Below are positions 1 to 11,796 of a stretch of DNA of 64,000 bases, in pieces. The DNA comes from Daphnia carinata (taxonomy: Eukaryota; Arthropoda; Branchiopoda; Diplostraca; Daphniidae). Position 1 is the first letter of the stretch. Each line of letters starts with the position of its first letter. A model generated the notes under the pieces. The model ran no database searches and had not been told where the DNA came from. It saw nothing but the letters and a program-made list of their open reading frames with translations. A program made the position numbers and the translations under genes. The stretch covers positions 6,048,501-6,112,500 of the forward strand of contig NC_081331.1 in NCBI RefSeq assembly GCF_022539665.2, given 5' to 3'.

Positions 1-66
1 GAGGTAAAGAGCCTATACAAAGATTACAAATGTTGTCATCATGACAAATATTAAGATTTCTTTTTA

Positions 67-2495
<2,429 letters not shown>

Positions 2496-3880
2496 TTTCT
2501 CCAATTTTCACCTCTTCAATATATAAACAAAACGACCGAGGATAAGCTTTCAGTTTGTTGAAACTTCGTGTAGATACACAAATAAAGTGCTAATGGTCCA
2601 ACTCTATATCAACATTAGAAGTTTTAACATCTGACTGTTTGCTCACTTCTCAATAAATACAATACAAAGTCAAAAAAAATATTTGACTGGAAGATTTCCA
2701 AAGTAAACAATAGTGAATCGAGGCGAAATATGGTAAGACGGAAACACATACCACCCACAACAGAACAAATTACTCGATTCGACTGCAAGAATTTTTTTCC
2801 GATGGACTTGGGGAGTTGTTTCAAGACTGCTTGTCACTTTAAAAGATCGATATCTAAGGTATCGATAGCACTATTTCCGTCTAAAGTTGGCGATACATAG
2901 ATGGAAATGACTGATGGCACCCTAAGTCCCTATCCCTAATGTAATTCATATCTGCAACTGTTGCAGGATATTAGATAACAAAATTCACTAGGTCTGCTAT
3001 TTCAAGAACCGACAAGCAATTTATCTATGGCCCATGCAACAATTTCGACTATGGTCTTTCGTTTTCGGCACGCACCAGAGATTATGCCTTACCGCCTTCC
3101 GGGGGAGTAAAAGACCTATGTATTCACAGTTCGAAGAAATTTTTTTGTTGATATAATTCAGTTAAATGTTGCATAACGTGCATGTACTCATTTATGCAAG
3201 ATTATCTGACATCTGAGGTGTGAAACGCTACCTGAATAAAACAAATTATGTAGAAACGTGCGGTAAAAACGATGGAATATAGCTAACCAGTTTTGGGTTA
3301 TTTCGTCATTCAGTATTTCAGCGACTAAACGTACACAATAAGTATAAGCACTTTTTCTATTTAGGAAACAATTCTTTTCTTTTCCGGAGCAAATTTTGCA
3401 TGACATCACGTAGCGTGTTGAAACGCGCTGAGAAAATGTAGAAAAGATCAACGCCATACAAAACAAAAAGAACCTTTGGCAACTAAACAGGAAATTGCAC
3501 AACTTGTAAAGATATTACAGTCATCTTTACTTGCTGTTAAAATTCAATCATTTCTACTGCATTGTAAATAATATTTTGAGTATGACGCGTTGCTATATTC
3601 CACAGAGCGTATGCGTTGCCTTCTCGAGGATAGCAGACCAACCTGGTGATAAGTTATCCGTTATCAAGCACTGAACCAACAGACTGACAAACAGGTAAAA
3701 ATAAGGATATTTCAAAAGAAAAACGACAATTATCGCAAAAAGAATTTCAACAAAATGCCTTGACTAGTTAGAGAAAACGTAATTGATTTGTTTGTTTAAA
3801 AACAAAGTGTAATGGGCACACAAAAAAAAAGGTCTGTAAGAATAAGTTGTCGGCGTTGATGTAAGCATCGTAATAAGCCA
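2496..3880. promoter_or_regulatory. Intergenic region between divergent PAK and PPM1L; DRE-like TATCGATA at 2860-2867
   Basis: The two genes point away from each other, so their promoters must lie here. At 2847-2867 there are two overlapping-type ATCGATA sites, including a perfect TATCGATA at 2860-2867. That is the DREF-binding core element known from Drosophila housekeeping promoters. It lies about 365 bases upstream of the PAK start codon. A 5' UTR exon for PAK may end near 2500-2830. No convincing coding sequence is seen in this stretch. Use of the element in this organism is inference. Confidence 0.45.
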
Positions 3881-4218
3881 AATTTCAACATGGAAGGAGT
3901 AGGCGGGTTTTTCCATTTTGTTTTCTTTTTCTTCCTTTTTTTCTTGTGTCTAGTTCTCGCTACCGAGGTTAAAAATAAACCCCTCTTCTGGCAATCGAGA
4001 TTTTCGAGGAGAGACATCTCCCAAAGAAACGTTAGCAGCCAACCACATTTTACAAATTCAGTTTCAGGACGGAAAGACAACTGTTCCCAACGGTCGCTCT
4101 CGTCTCTTACTTCCGCTTCCGCCTATTTCCTCTGTTTATTGTTGTTTTTTTTCGTCTTCTTCGTGCTGCTGTGCGAAAGTGTTTCCTTCTCCGCCCATGA
4201 TAACTTACTAGCCAGAGC

Positions 4219-6806
4219 ATGGATGACTCTACAGAGTCAGATGTTCTCTACGAAGCGTGTTCAATCCTGATGCGATTATCAGCTCGTTCTATCAAAGGAA
4301 TTAGGGCAGATATCGATCAAATTGAGTTACCAACTTTGTCACTCGAATTTCAAAATTTCGAAGAATCATCGCTTTATAAGGCTGACAAAATCGGCAACAG
4401 CAGCAGCTTGAATTTCGTGCCATTACTATTTGGCCTGTTCGCCCTAGGTCTAATCGGGGCTGCTGCCCGTAACGAACGCATTCAAGGTTGGACCCTGTTG
4501 TTGTCAAGAATTTTACGAAGATTGATACGAAAGGTGAAGACACATGTCACCAGGTTAATTGTCACTCTCGGACCTGTCCGAAAAGGTGATCTACTTAATC
4601 TACATATGAAGAGTCCCGGTTCTACGTGGGATCTACGTTCGAGCACTGAGCAGTCTGCTTGTTTTGCCCTTCAAGGCAGGCGACCCAAAATGGAGGATCG
4701 CTTCACTCTAGTCGAAAAACTCGGAAGCACTCCCCTTCATCTCTTTGCTATTTATGACGGGCATGGAGGCGAAGTAAGAAATACAGTTCGTCTGATGAAT
4801 AGAACCGACAGATTAATCACCATTCATAGTAGAATGAGATTCATTGTCATTTCATTAGTGGCAATAGCTAACGCCATCCATCATCACGTTCCACGCATTA
4901 AGAGGGCCAGCTGTGCTCCTCATTAGGGAGCACAGCGGGTTCGTTTACTTAGTGAACCGGTTCAAACGTGAACATTTTCTTGACGCAGAACATTTTTTTT
5001 TCTATCTATGGTAAGGGATTTTCAGTAATATATTACTGGGGGAAAAAAGTCAAAGTTGACAGGAGACGCTAGCTCGTGCTCGTAGACACGCATGACATAC
5101 ATAATGTTCTTTGCCAAGATAAAACGCAGCTATTTTGGTCAAGTCCCTGTTGTTCCTTTCTCTTTTGAGGTAAAGATATTTAAGTCTTCATCCCTTCCTA
5201 CACCTCGCGCCGTCATAAAAGTATCATGACCTCTTTCAAAAATAGCCCCCCGTTTACTCTTTGAACAAAATGAAGGCCATCTACTGACTTCAAGCGACTA
5301 TTTGTTCCCAGAGCTATAAATATCCACTTTATCTGTTTTCTTGTTTTAAATTCGTACGAAGCACAATGCAAGTTTGACGGGTTAGTTAAGCATCCAATTT
5401 TTTTTGGTCTTATAGTTCGCGGCTGATTTCGCTCAGCGTTGGATAGTCAATTGGCTGGAGAAACGGTCTGTAAACTACAAGAGTCGGCTTCCATTGTACG
5501 AACCATGCACATCAGTTTCTCCTCCAAGCGGTCATCAGGAGGTTCGGGTAGAAGAACCGAACACCAACAACGATCAACCCGAGCCGGCTTTACCTGATAA
5601 AAATGGAACAGCAGCAAAAATTGGCCGCAGGAACAGCTTAACCAGCCAGCAACAGGAGTTGCCTTCGCAATCAGAGATGGCTAAAACTCCGTCCTTGAAT
5701 AGAAGGCAGCATTCACAACAAGAAGGTCGGATATCAGTATTCACACCCTGTTTTGTGGCTACGTTTAAGACAAACCTGTTTAACAAAAGAGTTGAATTTT
5801 AAAACGAAAGCATTATCATCAGATTTCAAATAAAAATAACAGAATTAATTAATATTTTATAATTTCAGGCCAAGGAGATTCACCTAATGTCAGTGGAATG
5901 CTGAGGCGGGGAAGTAGTGGACGAGAAGCCACTAGAAAAGTTGAACTAAGGCGAAAAAGCAGCGCACGAATGCCGATACCCACCACTTCAAAGCGTCAAT
6001 CGCTTGTTGCAAATGGGGAATTTGACCTGTCTAGTGAGCTCACAACAGCGATCATGGAGTCGGATAAGGCCCTGCTGGTCGAGGCCAAGAAACTTAATGA
6101 CGTTGCAGGTAAATAGACGTCAATAACTCCATAACATCCTACACCGTTTTCAAATATTGTTCCACTCCTACGCTCCTAAAAGGCAGTACCGCATTGGTAG
6201 CGATCTTGGATTCAGCATCAGGGCAACTGACTGTAGCGAACGTTGGAGATTCGAGAGGTATCCTTTGTGATGCCAAGGGAACTGTTATCCCTTTGTCTTT
6301 CGATCACAAGCCACAACAGGTAAATAAGTTCTCCATAAGTGCTTGAGGACCAATGGATCATCTCTGCTTGTGGTACAACAGTTGAAAGAACGAAAGCGAA
6401 TCCAAGAGGCCGGTGGGTTTATATCTTTCAACGGTGTGTGGCGAGTGGCCGGCATTCTAGCAACTTCCCGTGCTCTAGGAGACTTTCCTCTTAAGGTATG
6501 ATGAATACACAACGCTGAAAGCGATAATGTAAATTCCACCTAAATATGCAGGATCGCAAACTGTTGATCGCCGAGCCGGATGTACTTTCTTTTGATCTTC
6601 ACGAACTCCGACTTCATCAGCCTAGCTTCCTCATTCTTGCATCTGACGGATTGTGGGATGCTTTTACTAACGAAGAAGCTGCTTTTTACGTTCGTCAGCG
6701 ACTTCACGAACCGCACCTCGGTGCAAAAAGTCTTGCTATGCAGGCTTATCAGCGTGGATCGGTAGACAACATCACCGTGCTCGTAATTAATCTCAGCAAG
6801 TTGTGA
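4219..6806 (+). CDS. Ppm1l: PP2C-family protein phosphatase, PPM1L-like, with N-terminal membrane segment and long insertion
   Basis: Metal-dependent Ser/Thr phosphatase. PPM1L is known in mammals as an ER-membrane enzyme acting on ASK1/TAK1 and CERT. Six exons: 4219-4773, 5416-5725, 5869-6108, 6183-6319, 6382-6495, 6552-6806. All are in frame, 536 residues against about 360 in human PPM1L. A single hydrophobic segment, LNFVPLLFGLFALGLIGAAA, near residues 70-92 fits a membrane anchor. Catalytic motifs are RPKMEDRF, YDGHGGE (residues about 179-185), ANVGDSRG, ATSRALGDFPLK, ASDGLWDAF and DNITVLV, so the metal ligands look intact. Exons 2-3 add about 130 disordered residues inside the phosphatase domain (about 212-340), with several Arg-Arg-x-Ser sites. 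The start at 4219 is the first in-frame ATG; an ATG at 3890 belongs to another frame. Confidence 0.93.
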
Positions 6807-7012
6807 AGATTGAAAAGAACGTGTGCTCGAAAAACTCATAACATTATCCACCGTCACTTTCCATATACATATATTGCCCCGATAGATGACCTGCAAATAT
6901 ATCACCAGTTCCACACCTCTCATAAAATGAAATTAATCAATTTTTGGTTTTGGTTTTTGATGGAAAAATCGTTAGAAACATACCACCGATTTGGACATGA
7001 TGGGAGTTGGAA

Positions 7013-8497
7013 TTACATCGCCTGACTTAGGGCGATTTGCGCGCTAGCCACGTAATATTTGGTTGATTGAGAAGTCGAATACCGTTGCGAAAGGTGGATA
7101 TCGTCGACTATGACAGTGCCAAAATTATAGTCCTTCCAGTTCTACCATAAAAACGTGAAAAAAAAAGAAATGTATTACATCTCCTCTACTAAAAACAGTT
7201 TAATTCACCTTTACCTCTAGTATAGGTCTAGCGTTGAAAGTGGAACGTACAGGATCATTTTCGGAATCGTCTTTTACTTTGAACAGCGAATTCATAAGGG
7301 TTGCATGAAGCTTGACGTGATCATACTGGCGATCGAGCAAGCCATCCGCTTCTAATGAATCCACTATGGCATCAGCCATTTGCTGTAGGCGACCTGAACT
7401 ATCGGCGCACTTTCCATACAACACGTCTACCCTCTCTGGGTCATCGTTCATGTATTCCACGCCTCGAATTTCGATTTCAAGAGGAGTCGATCCCATGAGA
7501 TCTCTTAAAGATAAAAATTATTTTATAAAAAGTTCTTAAGCAACTGGATTACAGGATACCTTATGCGTTTTGCGCAATTTTGTAAACTTTGTGCAGCTCG
7601 TAGTCTTTCCTCATTGCTGAGAAGTACCAATGTTCCAATCGTTAGATGAAGCTTTTCAGGATTTTGAAACAATTCTTGATCAATGGCCTGTGGAAAATGT
7701 TTTCGAATTATAAAAGGCCTCCTTGAGTTTTATCAAGTAAACTAAATAGAATTTACCCCTCGTGAAAATTGAAGCACATCATTTTTAAATTGAACAAAAC
7801 GCGCTTTAACATTAGGAGTAGTCAGGGGTATGGAAACGAAATGTGTGAAAGGCATTCGCTTTCGCGCGTTTGACACCACAAGGCTGACTCGCATAAAAGC
7901 GGATGAGACATCTTTAGCACTAAACCCAGTGATAGCTAAAGGGAAAATATCCAAGTATTATGTAGAAAAAGTGTGCAAAATCTCGGACCCTTACCAACAT
8001 CCCCAGACTGGCCTTTCTTAGGAATATATAACTGGACTTTGGTATCTTTTTCAATCTGCCGCTTTGCATCTCCATTCCTCCCGATTATTTTTGAATAATA
8101 TTCACTAAAAAAAAAAAAATTTTAGTCACGGTAACTATGAGTAGCTGTTACACTGCAAATCTCACCTTGCTATACACATTTTTACACGAAACCTTCCATC
8201 TCCAAGTTGTTCAATTGGGACATTTGCAGTTTCACAAGAATCACCTTCATCATCATACTCACAAGATTCAACTAAAAGAAAGAGTTGGGTTTAGTACCTA
8301 AAGTATAACTGTAGCCTGCAGGAAAGTTATGAGATGTGACGGAAGTTACATGATCCCAAATGTTGTCCTTCATGCTGTTTGTTGGACAATTCAATGCCAT
8401 CTGGTACGCTATTCCCATCATCATATAATGGGGAGATTCGATTCTTGCGGTAGCACCTATTATCAATCCAAATAATTTGCGGTTGAATTATATCCAT
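7013..8497 (-). CDS. Ascc1: Activating signal cointegrator 1 complex subunit 1 (KH + 2H-phosphoesterase-like)
   Basis: Subunit of the ASCC complex, which links transcription coactivation and ALKBH3-dependent alkylation repair; the domain is AKAP7/2H-like. Seven exons: 8350-8497, 8166-8271, 7995-8104, 7757-7935, 7560-7687, 7215-7503 and 7013-7141. Phases are consistent, total 362 residues, matching the usual ~360. The start MDIIQPQIIWIDNRCYRKN matches the family N-terminus. The KH motif KIIGRNGDAKRQIEKDT is in exon 3. PFTHFVSIPL is in exon 4. The two 2H motifs are KLHLTIG (exon 5) and DIHLSQRY (last exon). VEYMNDDPERVDVLYGK is a family signature in exon 6. The first exon donor at 8349 was chosen because it is the only GT giving the required phase; this is the least certain junction. 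The gene is convergent with PPM1L, about 200 bases apart. Confidence 0.94.
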
Positions 8498-9026
8498 GCT
8501 GCTTTGAACTTAAAACAAAAGGACGGAAGCTACAGTAAAGAAGAGCAATATGATCTCAAGAAAACAGAAAAAGCAGACGACAGTTCTACCGCGGATTTTC
8601 CTTTTCAAAACGTGATAGATTCAAAACGAACGATCAGCATTTCAGCCTTTTGTTTAGTTTAAATTTAACAAATTCTTAATAAAACAAAACAATGTTCCTG
8701 ATCTATGGACCTGGGTAACTATACCCCACAACTTAAGACGTTTTTGGTACCATAAACCGTGGCGGATATGTTTTCTCTGCATGTGAATCTTGAGTTCAGG
8801 TAAAGCTATGAGTTTTTAATCCGCATTATTTGATCAACACATATTAAGCCATACCAAACAAGCAATAGAAAAGAATACATATGCAACTAAATCTGATGAA
8901 ATGTTACCCTAGTAGTGGAAGTTTGGTTCTTTGCTGCTTGTGATAACTAACAAGACAGTCAATCCACCTCCCTTCCACTACCTGGCAAAGTACAACCAAG
9001 TAGTGGATCTTAAACACAGGGAACCA
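8498..9026. other. Intergenic, no feature recognised
   Basis: AT-rich sequence upstream of ASCC1. It must contain the ASCC1 promoter, but I see no clear core element, coding exon or repeat before 9027. Confidence 0.4.
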
Positions 9027-9084
9027 TAAAAGGAATTTTGATATTGGAATTTTGATATTGGAAGTTTGATAGTGGAATTTCGAA
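9027..9084. repeat. Short AT-rich tandem repeat
   Basis: A unit resembling GGAATTTTGATATT recurs about three to four times with decay (GGAAGTTTGATAGT, GGAATTTCG). It lies directly before the pentanucleotide array. Confidence 0.75.
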
Positions 9085-9089
9085 ACATC

Positions 9090-9205
9090 ATCTAACCTAA
9101 CTTAACTTAGCATAGCTTAGCATAGCTTAGCTTAGCTTTGCTTAACTTAACTTAACTTAACTTAACTTAACTTAACTCAACTTAACTTAAGTTAACTTAA
9201 TCTAT
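9090..9205. repeat. Degenerate pentanucleotide array, CTTAA/CTTAG type
   Basis: More than twenty units of a 5-base repeat. The left part is mixed CTTAG/CATAG units and the right part nearly pure CTTAA. On the minus strand the unit reads TTAAG, with CTAAG variants at the other end. It is a single-base neighbour of the arthropod telomere unit TTAGG, but no exact TTAGG run is present. Confidence 0.85.
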
Positions 9206-9209
9206 TAAC

Positions 9210-9641
9210 TTACTCAATCACAATACATTCAGAGAAAACGAAATCCGACAATATCTTTGGAAGCTCGAGAGCCTCTATGAAACCTGGAGTCTTCATGGGC
9301 ACTAACGATTTCAATACCACCGACCGACACAGGTCGGTTAACACTCTTGGGTTATGGACAAGGGGGACTTTTCGTAGGCGAAAACGTGGACCCCACTGTG
9401 CCCGCCTAGCCCTAGCTCTAGCAGAATGGGGAAGTTCAGCAAGCTCACGTCTTTGGTTTCCCTGGTTGTGGTCAGGAACTGCAATTGCTATGACCGCAAC
9501 ATATTCGATCTCTGGAGCAGGAAAAATTCGTTCAGGAGCAGCAACGGCTCGGCCACCTAAAGCCGCCATCCACTTCTTTGCTACGTATCCCAAGGCAGCA
9601 ACGGCTCCGACAGCCAAAACAATTTTTCCAATGGAAGGCAT
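9210..9641 (-). CDS. Uncharacterised small ORF with N-terminal hydrophobic helix
   Basis: Open frame of 143 residues starting MPSIGKIVLAVGAVAALGYV; an upstream in-frame ATG at 9719 would extend it. The first 24 residues form a hydrophobic, Ala/Val/Gly-rich helix followed by AKKW, which suggests a membrane or mitochondrial anchor. The rest is Arg-rich in the middle (RARARRAQWGPRFRLRK) and ends in LPKILSDFVFSECIVIE. Local GC content is higher than the flanks. I do not recognise a family. The opposite strand is also open over much of the stretch, so this could be a chance ORF in GC-rich sequence. The block begins beside the pentanucleotide array and may be transposon-derived. Confidence 0.35.
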   Translation of the reverse strand: MPSIGKIVLAVGAVAALGYVAKKWMAALGGRAVAAPERIFPAPEIEYVAVIAIAVPDHNQGNQRRELAELPHSARARARRAQWGPRFRLRKVPLVHNPRVLTDLCRSVVLKSLVPMKTPGFIEALELPKILSDFVFSECIVIE

Positions 9642-9654
9642 TGTAGTTTTGTTT

Positions 9655-9775
9655 TTACACTGCACTATCACTGAAAGTGTCTGATGCACGTTTATTTCTA
9701 GTAATGTGTCTTTTGTCACACGGTTGTTTGTTTATTGTTTGTTCACACTGCACTATCACTGGAACTGTCTGCAAC
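9655..9775. repeat. Direct repeat pair of about 26 bases
   Basis: CACTGCACTATCACTG is followed by a similar AA.TGTCTG tail at about 9658-9683 and again at about 9747-9772, with two mismatches. The copies flank a segment containing a TTGTTTGTTTATTGTTTGTT run. They could be a small local duplication. Confidence 0.6.
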
Positions 9776-10206
9776 AAGATGCTGGAAGTGTAGAAACTGT
9801 TGAAAGGTTTTGGTTTGAATTCGATTGACGTTTGTGGTAATGGCATTCCACGTGGCGCTGAGACCACGCACGAATGTTCATCCTTGAGGAGATCCAGCAG
9901 CTGGACCCTTGCCCGTGCAGTCTGTACACCATCCGGCGATCCGCATTTGCTCATGATCGCCTTGGCTCGGCTCTCCCCCCACTCGCTTCCCCCTCAATGG
10001 GTCAATGGGGGGGTCAATGGGGGGAAAATACGTCGCGAAGTTTCAATAATGATTGAACAACTACAGTTCCCGCCACCAGAGGGAAATATTTTTCAATGTT
10101 GATAGATTCGTCTGCTTGGGAATTATTTATTGTTCTCACTTAATTTGTTTTGAATCGTATATTACGTATTGTTTACCTTTATTCTAATATTGATACGAAG
10201 GCTGAT

Positions 10207-11458
10207 ATGGAAGACCTAGACATTAGTGATTATAAAGTCACATCAGAAGTCCATGTTTTCAGTGAAGGAGAATCTGTTGGTGATGATGAACACATTGGTA
10301 AAGTCCAAGTTAACACAAATATTTCCTTAAAACATAGAAATAGTAATATTGTGCATTTTTTTTAAATCAGTGATCTCAACTTTCAAATTTAGTCTACCTA
10401 AGAATCATAGTTTTAGTCTTCACCAAAATGTGAACGAAGAAGTAGCTGCTGATGATGATGGTGATCTAGTTGTCCAAAGGAAGAACTACACACCAGATTA
10501 TTCCCTTTCTATAAGTAAATACTAATATACTTTTCTTCGAGAGAAGCAAATAACCATTAACTACTCTGGAACTATTGTTGCTTCTTGCAGAACATCATGT
10601 CAATACTTCACTTGACTTAGTGGGGTTACAAGTCTGGCGTGGTGCATTTTTGTTGGCTGATTTCCTACTTCACTATGCCATGAATGAGGACACAGATTTC
10701 AAAATTTGTAAGGATGACATTGTAATTGAGCTTGGAGCTGGTACAGGATTAACAAGTATTGTTGCAGGAATGGTGGCTGGTCATGTTGTGAGTACAGGTA
10801 ATGATCCATCAGAACTTTTTCGTATAAAGTTTGCTACCTAATAAATTTTGTTTGTTTTTAGACATTTCAAAAGGAAACATTCTGTCCTTGATTGATACAA
10901 ATATTAAACAGAATTCAAAGTGGATTAGAGGCCAGGTTGAAGCCATGGAACTAGATTTTTGCAATTCAAATTATCCAGAAAAGCTAGTCAGTCTGCTACA
11001 AAACTCAACATTGCTCCTAGCAGCAGATGGTAGACATTAATTTCCCATAGATGATGGAACAGAACACTTCAAATTTATTTTACTTTTTTTTAAAGTTGTA
11101 TATCATGATGATTTGACGGATGCCTTTTTGTCGACTTTGAAAAAACTGATGGGCATGGGTCGTCCGAAAACTGCCCTCATTGCCCTTGAGAAAAGGTAAG
11201 ATTGCTAGTGGTCGATTAATGTATTTCATCGAATTCCCCAACTAAATATTCTTCTTATATTCTAGATTCGTGTTTACTTTGTCGGATTTGGACGTAGTAG
11301 CCCCATGTTACAATTACTTCTATGAAAATCTTTTACAAGAATTTAATTCGTACGATGTCATGCAGATTGATACTAGTCAAATAACTCAATATTTTTGCTA
11401 CGAGCGAGTTAAAGAACTCGTATTATTCAAAATTCAAGAAAAGCGTCCACTGCCTTAA
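10207..11458 (+). CDS. Mettl22: METTL22-like protein-lysine methyltransferase
   Basis: Seven-beta-strand SAM-dependent methyltransferase of the METTL21/22 family; human METTL22 modifies KIN17. Six exons: 10207-10297, 10371-10514, 10591-10797, 10862-11029, 11096-11195 and 11266-11458. All are GT-AG and in frame, 300 residues. The acidic N-terminus MEDLDISDYKVTSEVHVFSE is followed by the family signature GLQVWRGAFLLADFLL. The SAM-binding motif I is VIELGAGTGLTSIVAG. The post-I acidic strand starts STDISKG. LLLAADVVYHDDLTDAFLSTL carries the DVVY-type active-site loop. The C-terminal YERVKELVLFKIQEKRPLP closes the fold. It is divergent from ASCC1 and convergent with the receptor phosphatase (about 340 bases between stop codons). 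Confidence 0.93.
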
Positions 11459-11796
11459 TTTTTATGCTCAACAAATAGAATTTATTCTCCATCATCGGAC
11501 TAATCATGTAAATAGATAGGGATGTACTAAGCGCGTGAATATTAAGTCACTGGTTATGATTTGTTTCTGCTTTGTCCGTGAATATTTAGCCTCCGCATTT
11601 ACATTTCAAGCGGTGTTGATGGAGGAAGTGGAGGGAAAAACGTGAAACATGATAACAGCAAAAAAACAAAGAATTAGAGACAAGATCATTTTTTTTCTCC
11701 TCCCTTTCACAGTGGTCATGGATATACAGAATCGTGAGTGCATTGCCCGTTTCATGTCAACGCAGGCAACAGGTGCTTGCGATCTCACTTGCTGTT

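Noticed and set aside
3890-4270. Upstream start for the PPM1L-like protein at 3890
   Set aside because: It is in a different frame from the phosphatase and encodes a Phe-rich run from a poly-T tract. The in-frame start at 4219 is sufficient.
9277-9684. Plus-strand frame opposite the small orphan ORF
   Set aside because: No hydrophobic N-terminus or plausible start context. It is a shadow in a GC-rich block.
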